Below are positions 1 to 8,808 of a stretch of 64,000 nucleotides of DNA, one piece after another. The translations under genes and the position numbers were made by a program. Origin of the DNA: an uncultured Alphaproteobacteria bacterium (GTDB lineage Bacteria > Pseudomonadota > Alphaproteobacteria > HIMB59 > GCA-002718135); the NCBI GenBank assembly GCA_902614395.1, contig CACMKW010000001.1:218489-282488 (forward strand), given 5' to 3'. Each line of letters starts with the position of its first letter. Within the stretch, counting starts at the first letter, position 1. The notes beneath the pieces were generated by a model, which saw only the letters and a program-made list of their open reading frames with translations, did no database searches and was not told where the DNA came from.

Positions 1-1
1 T

Positions 2-1090
2 GCTGATTATGCAAATGTCCCTGTGAATTATCCAGGATTAATTTGGGATATACCTTCAATGTTGCTTAGAAAAGATGGGCCATTAGCAATAGATTTATTT
101 TATATTTTAAAGAATTTACCTTGGGCAATAAGTTTTTTAAAAAATTGTAACAAAGAAAAGGTTAATGAAATTGCAAGTTCGCTCACCAATTTATTAAAAC
201 ATTCTCAAATATCTTATGATGAAATTTTTCAAGATGTAGATGTTAGTGAATATATAAGCCATGAAGAAAATCTTTATCTATTTGATTCTAAAAAATCATT
301 TGAAGATAATGAGTATGCAAATGTTATAAGGAAAAATAATAATGTTAAAGTAAGAAATTTAAATAAAAATGAAGTTAGAGAATTAGAACCAAATATTGCT
401 GAAGTTTATTATGCAGGTCAAATTTTTACAGGATCTAGACATACCACAAATCCATTAGCTATAAGTAATAAAATTTTTGATAAGTTTTTAGAGTTAGGTG
501 GTATTTATATCAATCAAAATGTAAAAAATATTATTCAGAAAGAAAAAAAAATAGAATTATGTTTAGAAGATAAAAATTTCTATTTTGATAAAATAATTGT
601 TAGTACTGGAGCTTGGTCAAATCAAATTGCAAATAAATTTGGAGATAAGTTTCCGCTCGATACTGAAAGAGGTTATCACATTTTATTTGATACAAATGAA
701 AAGCTTATTAATCGTCCAGTAGCATGGTCAGAATCTGGATTTTATTTGATTCAAATTCATGATGGTATAAGAGCTGCTGGTACTGTTGAAATTGCTGGAT
801 TAAAAAAACCTCCAAATAAAAAACGTCTTGCAATGATTGAAAGACAATCAAGAAAGGTTTTACCTCAATTACGAGAAGTTAAATCAACATGGATGGGTAG
901 AAGGCCAACTTTACCAGATTCATTACCTGTTATTGGAAAATCTCAAAACAACAATAATGTTATTTATGCATTTGGACATCAACATGTTGGTTGGACATTA
1001 GGAGCTGTAACTGGAAAAATTATTGATAGTTTATCAAAAGATCAAGTGCCAAATATTAATATTAGCGCTTATGCACCAGATCGATTTTAG
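2..1090 (+). CDS. FAD-dependent oxidoreductase, DadA/PuuB-like (5' end outside window)
   Basis: This is the C-terminal part of a D-amino-acid-dehydrogenase-like flavoprotein (DAO family). The frame is open to the left edge, so the FAD-binding GxGxxG and the true start lie outside; the GTG at position 23 is an internal codon, not the start. About 362 residues remain of a family that is usually about 410-430. Family marks include NYPG and the RKDGPL segment near the visible start, STGAWSN in the middle, and the C-terminal PDSLPVIG and HQHVGWTLG that close the flavin site. Such enzymes oxidise amines or D-amino acids in the cytoplasm or at the inner membrane face. It ends convergent with an aldehyde dehydrogenase, and a glutamine-synthetase-like ligase follows, so a gamma-glutamyl-amine oxidase role (PuuB-like) is possible. 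The family call is solid; the substrate is inferred. Confidence 0.85.
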   Translation, partial: ADYANVPVNYPGLIWDIPSMLLRKDGPLAIDLFYILKNLPWAISFLKNCNKEKVNEIASSLTNLLKHSQISYDEIFQDVDVSEYISHEENLYLFDSKKSFEDNEYANVIRKNNNVKVRNLNKNEVRELEPNIAEVYYAGQIFTGSRHTTNPLAISNKIFDKFLELGGIYINQNVKNIIQKEKKIELCLEDKNFYFDKIIVSTGAWSNQIANKFGDKFPLDTERGYHILFDTNEKLINRPVAWSESGFYLIQIHDGIRAAGTVEIAGLKKPPNKKRLAMIERQSRKVLPQLREVKSTWMGRRPTLPDSLPVIGKSQNNNNVIYAFGHQHVGWTLGAVTGKIIDSLSKDQVPNINISAYAPDRF

Positions 1091-2520
1091 ACTAAACTAA
1101 TCCCAACGTTTTTGACTTGAAGGTATGATTTAAGTCCATCTACTCCTTTTTCGCGGCTATATCCTGATTGTTTATAACCTCCAAAGGGTGTTGCATGATT
1201 ACCCGTGAACCATTTATTTACATATACTTGACCAGCTTCTAGTTTACTTGCAGTCCAAGATGCTTTTTTAAGATCTTTTGTAAAAACACCAGCACCTAGT
1301 CCATACTCAGTATCATTAGCGATATCAATTGCTTCTTCTTGATCTTCATATTCAAGAACTGAGAGTACAGGACCAAAAATTTCTTCTCTTGCTACAGTCA
1401 TACTTTGTTTTACATTGTTTAGAACTGTTGGTTCCATAAAATATCCCTCACGTTCTAATCTTTTTCCACCATATGCTGCTTCTGCGCCTTCTTGGATTCC
1501 TGATCTTGCATAACCTTCAACTTTTTGAAGTTGATTTTCTGATATAACTGGAGTTAGGTCTGTATCTTTTTCTATACCAGGTCCAATTTTTAAAGATTTA
1601 CTCATATCAACAAGTTTATCTACTAATTCATCTTTGATTGATTTATGAACTACCAATCTAGACATCGCTGTACAAATTTGTCCTGCAACGCTAAATATTC
1701 CTGAACGTGCACTTTCTAAAACTTCATTTAGATCTGCGTCAGGGTACACTATGCCAGCTGATTTACCACCTAATTCAACTACAGCAGGTATAGCTTTGTC
1801 AGCACAAGCATGAAGAATCTTTTTTCCAGTTGCGACTGAGCCTGTAAATACTACATGATTTACATCTTCATGAGATACAAGATAAGATCCTGCTTCATTT
1901 CCATATCCACAAATTATGTTTATCAATCCTTCAGGTACTCCAGCATTTTGTATTGCTTTAGCAAAAACTGTTGCTGACAAAGGAGTTAATTCTGCAGTTT
2001 TTATAATTGTTGAATTTCCTGTAGCAAAAGAACATGACAGTGATCTTCCAATCATTGATAATGGAAAATTCCATGGAACAACATGTGCTGATACACCAAA
2101 TGGTTCTAAAACTGTGTAATCAAAAACATTTTTTGCAACAGGTATTGTTTTACCCTCAAGTTTATCTGTTAAGCCTGCATAATAATCAAACATATCTGCT
2201 ACATCATTGAATTCTTTAATTGCTGAAGCTATATTTTTTCCATTTTCATAACAAAGAAGTTCACCACCTTCTTTTGAAACCTTTCTTGTCTCTTCTGCAA
2301 TTTTTCTCATTAGTTTCGCTCTTGAAAGTAAAGGCATATCAACAAGTACTCTGCTGTTATAAGAATTTTTAGCTGCTTCTACCGCAAGATCAACTTCATT
2401 TTTTTTTGCACATGAAATTTCACCAATGATTTTACCATTGGAAGGATCATCAACCTTTATTGTTTCTTTGGACTCACTTTCAATCCATTTATTATTTATA
2501 AAATTCTTATATTTTTCCAT
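1087..2520 (-). CDS. NAD(P)-dependent aldehyde dehydrogenase
   Basis: At 477 residues this is a full-length aldehyde dehydrogenase that oxidises an aldehyde to a carboxylate with NAD(P)+. The catalytic Asn is in PWNFP (N151), the general-base Glu in VELGGKS (E249) and the nucleophilic Cys in GQICTA (C283). The VFTGSVATG cofactor motif is at about 224 and EEIFGPV lies in the C-terminal third. The start ATG at 2520 gives the usual N-terminus (YKNFINNKWIES). It shares a 4-base double stop with the preceding flavoprotein and diverges from the GS-like gene across 84 bases. A role oxidising aldehydes produced by the neighbouring amine oxidase is plausible. The substrate cannot be read from the sequence. 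Confidence 0.92.
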   Translation of the reverse strand: MEKYKNFINNKWIESESKETIKVDDPSNGKIIGEISCAKKNEVDLAVEAAKNSYNSRVLVDMPLLSRAKLMRKIAEETRKVSKEGGELLCYENGKNIASAIKEFNDVADMFDYYAGLTDKLEGKTIPVAKNVFDYTVLEPFGVSAHVVPWNFPLSMIGRSLSCSFATGNSTIIKTAELTPLSATVFAKAIQNAGVPEGLINIICGYGNEAGSYLVSHEDVNHVVFTGSVATGKKILHACADKAIPAVVELGGKSAGIVYPDADLNEVLESARSGIFSVAGQICTAMSRLVVHKSIKDELVDKLVDMSKSLKIGPGIEKDTDLTPVISENQLQKVEGYARSGIQEGAEAAYGGKRLEREGYFMEPTVLNNVKQSMTVAREEIFGPVLSVLEYEDQEEAIDIANDTEYGLGAGVFTKDLKKASWTASKLEAGQVYVNKWFTGNHATPFGGYKQSGYSREKGVDGLKSYLQVKNVGISLV

Positions 2521-2604
2521 TTTCTGCGTTTTTTAATCAATTATTTTTGTTTCATTCTTTATCATTTAGGATATGAAAATGATACAAATTTAATTTTAAG
2601 AAAC

Positions 2605-3963
2605 ATGAGTATTACATTTAATCAGTTAAAAAAACTAATAACAAAAAAAGAAATAGATACAGTTTTAGTTTGTGTATCAGATATGCAAGGTAGACTAAAT
2701 GGTAAAAGAGTTACTGGAAAAGCTTTTATTGATTATGTCTATAAAGAAACGCATATGTGTGATTATCTCTATACCGTCGATATGGATATGTTTACTGTAC
2801 CCGGATATAAATCTTCTTCATGGGAAACGGGTTATGGTGATATGACTGTAATTCCAGATCTCAGAACAATAAAGATCGCTAATTGGTTAAATAAAACAGC
2901 TATAGTAATATGTGATTGTTTAGACCATTCAGGAAAAAAACCACTTATTCATTCAACAAGACAAATATTAAAAGATGTTTTAGTTAAGGCGGACAAAATG
3001 GGATTTCAATCTATGGTTGGTTCAGAATTAGAATTTTTTCTTTTTAATCAAACTTATGAAGAAATTCATAATAATAATTATACAAAACTTAAAGAGTCTT
3101 CTTGGTATATTGAAGATTATATGATTTTCCAAACCACTAAAGAAGAGGATGTGATGCAGGAATTAAGGAATTCTCTTCTAGATAGTGGAATTTATGTAGA
3201 ATGTTCAAAAGGTGAAGCAGCTCCAGGACAAGAAGAAATTAATGTTGTTTTTTCCGATGCATTAAACATGGCTGATAATCATATTTTAATCAAAAATGCG
3301 ACAAAAGAAATTGCTTATAAACATAACAAGGCCGTAACCTTTATGGCTAAATACAACAAAGAAGTTTGTGGAAGTTCATGTCATATTCATAACTCTTTAT
3401 TCGATAAGACAACAAAGAAAAATATTTTTTATAATCCTAAGGATGAATATGGCATGTCTGATATTTTTAAAAGTTATCTTGCTGGACAAATTAAATTATT
3501 ACCAGATATTTCAATTTTTTTAGCACCAAATATTAATTCTTATAAAAGATTTCAAGACGGATCATTTGCTCCTACAAAATCTGTTTGGGGAATTGATAAT
3601 CGTACTGCTGGGTTTAGACTAGCTGGTCATGGATCATCCATAAGAATTGAATGTCGAGTCCCAGGAGCGGATGTTAATCCTTATCTTTCTTTTGCTGCTT
3701 TAGTTGGTGCTGGGTTATACGGTATTAAAAATAAACTTAAATTAGATAAACCTTATTCAGGGAATATTTATGAGAAAAAAGTGAATGAAGTTCCTAAAAC
3801 ACTTAAAGAAGCAATCCAACTTGCTAAAAAATCTAAATTTTTAAAAGAGATATTTCCACAAGATGTACTTGATCATTATATCCATGCCGCTGAATGGGAG
3901 CAAAAAGATTATGATGGTTCAGTTAATGATTGGCAATTACGAAGATATTTCGAACGAGGCTAA
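2605..3963 (+). CDS. Glutamine synthetase family ligase (PuuA-like gamma-glutamyl-amine synthetase)
   Basis: This 452-residue protein belongs to the glutamine synthetase superfamily, ATP-dependent ligases joining glutamate to ammonia or an amine. The N-terminal beta-grasp domain carries DMQGRLNGKR (26-35), the form seen in PuuA/IpuC-type proteins rather than true GlnA. Metal and substrate positions are present: GSELEFF (E141, E143), GEAAPGQEE (E204, E210, E211), CGSSCHIH (H260, H262), NSYKRF (R315) and RIECR (E349). No GlnA-type adenylylation Tyr motif is apparent. With a DadA/PuuB-like oxidase, two aldehyde dehydrogenases and an alcohol dehydrogenase around it, gamma-glutamylation of an amine or amino alcohol before oxidation is the likeliest job. 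The amine is unknown. It starts an operon: the next gene begins 9 bases after its stop. Confidence 0.85.
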   Translation: MSITFNQLKKLITKKEIDTVLVCVSDMQGRLNGKRVTGKAFIDYVYKETHMCDYLYTVDMDMFTVPGYKSSSWETGYGDMTVIPDLRTIKIANWLNKTAIVICDCLDHSGKKPLIHSTRQILKDVLVKADKMGFQSMVGSELEFFLFNQTYEEIHNNNYTKLKESSWYIEDYMIFQTTKEEDVMQELRNSLLDSGIYVECSKGEAAPGQEEINVVFSDALNMADNHILIKNATKEIAYKHNKAVTFMAKYNKEVCGSSCHIHNSLFDKTTKKNIFYNPKDEYGMSDIFKSYLAGQIKLLPDISIFLAPNINSYKRFQDGSFAPTKSVWGIDNRTAGFRLAGHGSSIRIECRVPGADVNPYLSFAALVGAGLYGIKNKLKLDKPYSGNIYEKKVNEVPKTLKEAIQLAKKSKFLKEIFPQDVLDHYIHAAEWEQKDYDGSVNDWQLRRYFERG

Positions 3964-3972
3964 TTTTACTAA

Positions 3973-5349
3973 ATGTTTGAGACTATTACTCCAATAGACA
4001 ACTCCGTCTTAGTTAAAAGAGAATTTGCAACAGAAGAAGATATTGAAACAAGTCTCAGCAATTCCTATTCTGTAAGAGAGTATTGGAAAAATATATCTCT
4101 AGAAGAAAGAAAAAAGTCAGTTTTAAATTTTGTAGAAATATTTTTAAAAAATAAGGATGTTTCTAGAAATTTATGTAAGCAAATAGGCAGACCTATAGCA
4201 CAGTGCCCAGGAGAAATGCGAGGTTTTGAAGAAAGAGCTCGTTATATGATTGAAAATGCTGATAGAGCACTATCAAGAGTTGTTTCAATTAAAAATCATG
4301 AATTTGATAATTATATAAAAAAAGAACCACTAGGGACTATATTGGTAATTGCGCCATGGAATTACCCTTTCAACACTTCTGTTAATTCAATTGTACCAAG
4401 TTTACTTGCAGGTAATGCAGTTATATTAAAACATTCTTCTCAAACTCCACTCTGTGCTGAAGAATTATATGAGGCAGCTAAACAATCTTCATTACCAAAA
4501 AATATTTTTCAGTATTTACATTTAGATCATGATCAAACATCAAGAATAATTTCAGACTCAAGAATTAATCATGTTTTATTTACAGGCTCTGTAAGTGGAG
4601 GAAAACAAATAAAAAAATCTATAGGCACCAGATTTATTGGAGCTGGTTTAGAGTTGGGAGGAAAAGATCCTGCTTATGTTAGAGCTGATTGTGACTTAGA
4701 TCATGCTGTTGAAAATTTAGTTGATGGATCATACTTCAATTCTGGTCAATCTTGTTGTGGTATTGAAAGAATTTATGTTGATAAAAAAATATACAATACA
4801 TTTCTAGAAAAATTTAAAGATGTAACTGAGAAATATGTTTTAGGAAATCCACTAGAGATGGAGACAAATTTAGGTCCAGTAGTTAAGCAATCTGTTGCAA
4901 ATAATATTAGATCTGAAGTTAGTAATGCAATTAGTCAAGGTGGAAAGAACATTATAGATAACAAAAAATTTAATTTAGATGATGGTAATAATTGTTATGT
5001 AAGCCCTAGTGCACTCATTAATGTCGATCATTCGATGAAATATATGATGGAAGAAATATTTGGCCCTTCAGTAGGAATTATGAAAGTAGAAAATGAAAAT
5101 GAAGCTTTATCTTTAATGAATGATAGTTCTTATGGATTAACAGCAAGTATTTGGACAAATGATAAGTCATTTGCAGAAAATTTTGGAAAAAATGTTGAGA
5201 CAGGAACTTTTTTTATGAATAGATGTGATTACTTAGATCCTGGCTTAGCTTGGACTGGTGTAAAAGATACTGGAATTGGCGTTACTTTATCTGTTCTAGG
5301 ATTTGATCATTTAACAAGAGCAAAAAGTTATCATATAAGAAATATTTAA
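3973..5349 (+). CDS. Aldehyde dehydrogenase
   Basis: This second aldehyde dehydrogenase of 458 residues has a complete active site: APWNYP (N130), LELGGKD (E227) and GQSCCG (C261). FTGSVSGG at about 203 is the cofactor loop, and EEIFGPSVG lies near residue 360. It is clearly divergent from the aldehyde dehydrogenase at 1087-2520, so the two probably act on different aldehydes. It sits between the GS-like ligase (9-base gap) and an iron alcohol dehydrogenase (4-base gap), so the three genes at 2605-6502 are probably one transcript. The alcohol-to-aldehyde-to-acid order suggests that it finishes the oxidation begun by the downstream alcohol dehydrogenase. No Shine-Dalgarno site is visible before the ATG. 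Confidence 0.9.
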   Translation: MFETITPIDNSVLVKREFATEEDIETSLSNSYSVREYWKNISLEERKKSVLNFVEIFLKNKDVSRNLCKQIGRPIAQCPGEMRGFEERARYMIENADRALSRVVSIKNHEFDNYIKKEPLGTILVIAPWNYPFNTSVNSIVPSLLAGNAVILKHSSQTPLCAEELYEAAKQSSLPKNIFQYLHLDHDQTSRIISDSRINHVLFTGSVSGGKQIKKSIGTRFIGAGLELGGKDPAYVRADCDLDHAVENLVDGSYFNSGQSCCGIERIYVDKKIYNTFLEKFKDVTEKYVLGNPLEMETNLGPVVKQSVANNIRSEVSNAISQGGKNIIDNKKFNLDDGNNCYVSPSALINVDHSMKYMMEEIFGPSVGIMKVENENEALSLMNDSSYGLTASIWTNDKSFAENFGKNVETGTFFMNRCDYLDPGLAWTGVKDTGIGVTLSVLGFDHLTRAKSYHIRNI

Positions 5350-5353
5350 GGTT

Positions 5354-6502
5354 ATGGAAAATATAAATTGGAATTATCCAACTACAATCTGGTTTGGATT
5401 TGATAGAATAGTAGAAATACAAAAAGCCTGTGAAGAATTAAATATTCAAAAACCATTAATAGTAACTGATAATGGAATTTTAAAAACAAATATTATTAAT
5501 AAGTTAAATGATTGTTTGGATAAACACGCATCTGTTTTTAGTGATGTTAAATCAAATCCTACAGGTAAGAATGTTGAAGATGGTGTTAAAGTTTTTAATG
5601 AAAATAAACATGACGGAGTCATAGCTGTTGGTGGAGGCTCGGGTATGGATACAGGAAAGGCAATTGCATTCATGGCCAAGCAAGAAAGACCAATCTGGGA
5701 TTTTGAAGACATTGGTGACTGGTGGACTAGAGCTAATGCAGATTCAATTTTTCCCATAATTGCTCTACCTACTACAGCTGGAACAGGTTCTGAAACTGGA
5801 AGAGCATCAGTTTTTACTAATGAAAAAACACAAGAAAAAAAAATAATTTTCCATCCCAAATTGCTTCCATCAATTGTTATCCTTGATCCGAATTTGACAA
5901 TTCCACTCCCTGCAAATCTAACAGCCTTTACAGGAATGGATGCACTAGCTCATTGCTTAGAAGCATATTTGTCGAATATTTTTCATCCTTATTCTCAAGG
6001 TATTGCATTAGAGGGCATTAGATTAGTAAAAAATAATCTTGTTCTTGCTTTTAATGATGGATCAAATCTAGAAGCTAGATCGCATATGCTAGCTTCTTCA
6101 TCTATGGGCTCAATAGCTTTCCAAAAAGGTTTAGGTGCTATTCATTCTTTAAGTCATCCTGTTGGTGCAATTTACAATACACATCATGGATTAACTAATG
6201 CTGTATTTATGCCATACGTTTTACAATATAATAAAAAAGGTATTGAAGAAAAAATTATTGATATCTCAAGATATATAAATTTGAAATCAGCAACATTTAA
6301 TAACTTTATGGATTGGATTTTAGAGCTTAGATCTAATTTAAATATTCCTCACACTTTAAGTGAAATAATTGAAGATGATAAAAATTTAAAAAAAATGAGT
6401 TTAATGGCTTTTAATGATCCCTCCACAAGTACGAATCCTATACCAGTTAACGCAGAAGATTTTTTAAAAATGTATGTTAATGCATTTAAAGGTGATTTAT
6501 AA
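5354..6502 (+). CDS. Iron-containing alcohol dehydrogenase (FucO type)
   Basis: This 382-residue group III (iron-dependent) alcohol dehydrogenase interconverts a primary alcohol and an aldehyde with NAD(H). The N-terminal nucleotide domain has GGGSGMDTGK (93-102) and PTTAGTGSE (139-147). The iron ligands fall at the positions known for E. coli FucO: D196 and H200 in GMDALAHCLEAY, H264 in AIHSLSH and H278 in NTHHG. The length matches the family. It is the last gene of the 2605-6502 run and ends 2 bases before the stop of the convergent altronate-dehydratase-type gene. By context it may act on an amino alcohol or a gamma-glutamyl derivative; lactaldehyde or another small alcohol is an alternative. 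Confidence 0.9.
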   Translation: MENINWNYPTTIWFGFDRIVEIQKACEELNIQKPLIVTDNGILKTNIINKLNDCLDKHASVFSDVKSNPTGKNVEDGVKVFNENKHDGVIAVGGGSGMDTGKAIAFMAKQERPIWDFEDIGDWWTRANADSIFPIIALPTTAGTGSETGRASVFTNEKTQEKKIIFHPKLLPSIVILDPNLTIPLPANLTAFTGMDALAHCLEAYLSNIFHPYSQGIALEGIRLVKNNLVLAFNDGSNLEARSHMLASSSMGSIAFQKGLGAIHSLSHPVGAIYNTHHGLTNAVFMPYVLQYNKKGIEEKIIDISRYINLKSATFNNFMDWILELRSNLNIPHTLSEIIEDDKNLKKMSLMAFNDPSTSTNPIPVNAEDFLKMYVNAFKGDL

Positions 6503-6504
6503 AT

Positions 6505-8007
6505 TTATAGTGTTGCTCCAATTATCCATGGATTGAATTCATCATCACCATAACCATTTAATTCACTTTTTGATTTTTCACCTGATGCAACTGAAATTAT
6601 TTTATTAAATATTTCTTTGCCAACTTCATCAACACTTGAAACGTTATCCATAATAGTGCCGGCATTAATATCCATATCTTCACTAAGTTTATTATACATA
6701 TTTGTATTAGAAGCTATTTTAATACTTGGAGTAGGTTTAAAACCAAAGCACGAACCTTGACCTGTTGTAAAACAAATAACATTGGCACCGGAAGCAACCT
6801 GACCTGTTACAGATACAGGATCGAAACCTGGTGAATTCATAAAGTTAAAACCTTTAGTTTTAACCTGTTCAGCGTAATCCAGAACGTCAACCATATTTCT
6901 ATTCCCAGCTTTTGATACAGCACCTAAAGATTTTTCCAAAATTGTTGTTAATCCTCCCTTTTTGTTTCCAGGACTGGGATTATTATCTAATGTACTATCA
7001 TTTTTAGCAACATACTCTTTCCACCACTTTATCTGATTGTTTAATTTTTCTATATTTTTTTCATTTGATGATTTTTCAAATAATAAATGTTCTGCCCCAT
7101 ATATTTCTGGAGTCTCTGATAGCAATGTTGTTCCTCCATGATCAATAATCATATCTGATGCTAGGCCTAATGCGGGATTTGCAGTTATCCCAGAATACGA
7201 ATCTGAACCACCACATTGTAAAGCAACTGTTAGTTCTGAAATTGGAATATTTGTTCTAGAAATATAATTAATTTTATTTAGCTGATTTATAATTTTAGAA
7301 GTTACTTTTGTTATAATTTCATTTGTTCCACCTTCATCTTGAATATTTAAATATTCAATATTTCTTTTTTCCTTATTGTTATTATACAAACTTATTTGTG
7401 TGCATTCACATCCAAGTCCAATAACAAAAACTTTTCCAAAGTTAGGATGAATTTTAAAACCTTCAATTGTTCTATTTAATATATTCATAGCGTATCCAGA
7501 GGCATTCATCCCACAGCCAGATGAATGTTTTAAACAGACCGCCCCATCAATGTTGTCAAAATTATTATTCTTTAAATAATTATTTATTTTATCAGATATT
7601 TTTTTAACAACTGTTGCAGAGCAATTAACTGTACTAATTAAACCTATATAATTTCTAGTACCGGATGAGCCATCATTTCTTTTGAAACCTTTAAAGTATT
7701 CTGTTTTTTCATTTTTAATAATATCATTTTTAAAATTATCACGTGTATATTCTCTTTTGAAATCACTATATCCCATATTATGTGAATGCACATGTTCGCC
7801 AGGTTCTATATTTTTATTAGATATTCCAATTATTTGTCCATACTTAAAAATAAAATCACCACTTTTAATTTTTTTTAATGAAATTTTATGACCATAGGGA
7901 ATATTATCAATTGATCTAATTCCATAATTTATATTAATATTCTGAGGAATATCCATTGGAGCAATTCCAATATTATCTTTTTCATTTAATTTGATTATGT
8001 TAAACAT
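6505..8007 (-). CDS. uxaA: UxaA-family altronate/galactarate dehydratase
   Basis: The UxaA/GarD family removes water from sugar acids such as D-altronate to give 2-keto-3-deoxy sugar acids. The protein has an N-terminal SAF domain (about 1-85, with KYGQIIG) and the large C-terminal UxaA domain beginning at GFKRNDGSSGTRNYIG; CGGSDSYSG and GSCFGFKP are further family motifs. The frame opens at an ATG at 8022, but the ATG at 8007 (500 residues) gives MFNIIKLNEKDNIGIA, which aligns with the usual UxaA N-terminus, so 8007 is preferred. Neither start has a Shine-Dalgarno site. It diverges from the sugar dehydrogenase at 8038 with only 30 bases between starts, so promoters must lie inside coding sequence or be very compact. 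The exact sugar acid is uncertain. Confidence 0.85.
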   Translation of the reverse strand: MFNIIKLNEKDNIGIAPMDIPQNININYGIRSIDNIPYGHKISLKKIKSGDFIFKYGQIIGISNKNIEPGEHVHSHNMGYSDFKREYTRDNFKNDIIKNEKTEYFKGFKRNDGSSGTRNYIGLISTVNCSATVVKKISDKINNYLKNNNFDNIDGAVCLKHSSGCGMNASGYAMNILNRTIEGFKIHPNFGKVFVIGLGCECTQISLYNNNKEKRNIEYLNIQDEGGTNEIITKVTSKIINQLNKINYISRTNIPISELTVALQCGGSDSYSGITANPALGLASDMIIDHGGTTLLSETPEIYGAEHLLFEKSSNEKNIEKLNNQIKWWKEYVAKNDSTLDNNPSPGNKKGGLTTILEKSLGAVSKAGNRNMVDVLDYAEQVKTKGFNFMNSPGFDPVSVTGQVASGANVICFTTGQGSCFGFKPTPSIKIASNTNMYNKLSEDMDINAGTIMDNVSSVDEVGKEIFNKIISVASGEKSKSELNGYGDDEFNPWIIGATL

Positions 8008-8037
8008 ATTTTTGATAAACATATAGCATAAATAATC

Positions 8038-8808
8038 ATGAACGAAATTGCAACTTATCCATCACTTAAAGATAGAGTAGTTCTTATTACAGGAGGTGCC
8101 TCAGGAATTGGGGAAAGTATCGTCGAACAATTTGTTTCTCAAAAATCAAAAGTTGCATTTTTAGATATAAATGATGAATTAGGTAATGAGTTAGCAAAAA
8201 AAATAAAAAACAAATATGATGTTGATAGTCTATTTGTAAAATGTAATTTAAAAAATATAGAACAACTTAAAAGTTCATTAGAAAAAGTAAAAAAAGAAAT
8301 TGGTCCAATTTCAATTCTAGTAAATAATGCAGCAAATGATGAGAGACATGATTTAGATAGTGTTACCCCTGAATATTGGGATGATAGAATGAATATTAAT
8401 TTAAGACATTATTTTTTTGCAACTCAAGCAGTCTATAAAGATATGAAAGATTTAGGTAAAGGTTCCATTGTAAATATAGGAAGTTTTTCATGGATGATTT
8501 CTCAAGGCGGTATGCCTGGATATACCACTGCAAAATCTGCTATCATGGGTTTAACAAGAACTTTAGCAAGAGATTTAGGTGTTTATAATATAAGAGTAAA
8601 TTGTATTGTTCCTGGCTGGATAATTACGGAGAGGCAAAAAAAATTATGGCTTACTCCAGAAATTGAAAAAACCCAACTTGAGAGACAATGTATTAAGAGA
8701 ATGCTTATACCTGAAGATATATCAAAGCCAGTTTTATTTTTTGCATCTGATCAAAGTTCTGGTTGTACCGCACAAAATTATGTAATTGATGGCGGCATAG
8801 TTAATTAA
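8038..8808 (+). CDS. Short-chain sugar 1-dehydrogenase (XylB-like)
   Basis: This 256-residue classical short-chain dehydrogenase probably oxidises an aldose to its lactone with NAD(P)+. The cofactor motif is TGGASGIG (18-25), followed by NNAAN (96-100); the active site has S149, Y162 and K166 (YTTAK). The opening YPSLKDRVVLITGG, the segment around NLRHYFF and the C-terminal CTAQNYVIDGG closely follow Caulobacter-type D-xylose dehydrogenase and its arabinose/galactose relatives, as recalled rather than aligned by software. It begins a sugar-oxidation run whose next gene overlaps by one base (TAATG). Together with the divergent UxaA-type dehydratase it suggests non-phosphorylative sugar oxidation. 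Which sugar is not known. Confidence 0.85.
   Translation: MNEIATYPSLKDRVVLITGGASGIGESIVEQFVSQKSKVAFLDINDELGNELAKKIKNKYDVDSLFVKCNLKNIEQLKSSLEKVKKEIGPISILVNNAANDERHDLDSVTPEYWDDRMNINLRHYFFATQAVYKDMKDLGKGSIVNIGSFSWMISQGGMPGYTTAKSAIMGLTRTLARDLGVYNIRVNCIVPGWIITERQKKLWLTPEIEKTQLERQCIKRMLIPEDISKPVLFFASDQSSGCTAQNYVIDGGIVN

Noticed and set aside
5446..5859. Open frame of 137 codons on the minus strand inside the alcohol dehydrogenase gene
   Set aside because: The plus-strand gene has complete iron and cofactor sites; the opposite frame has no recognisable domain or ribosome site.
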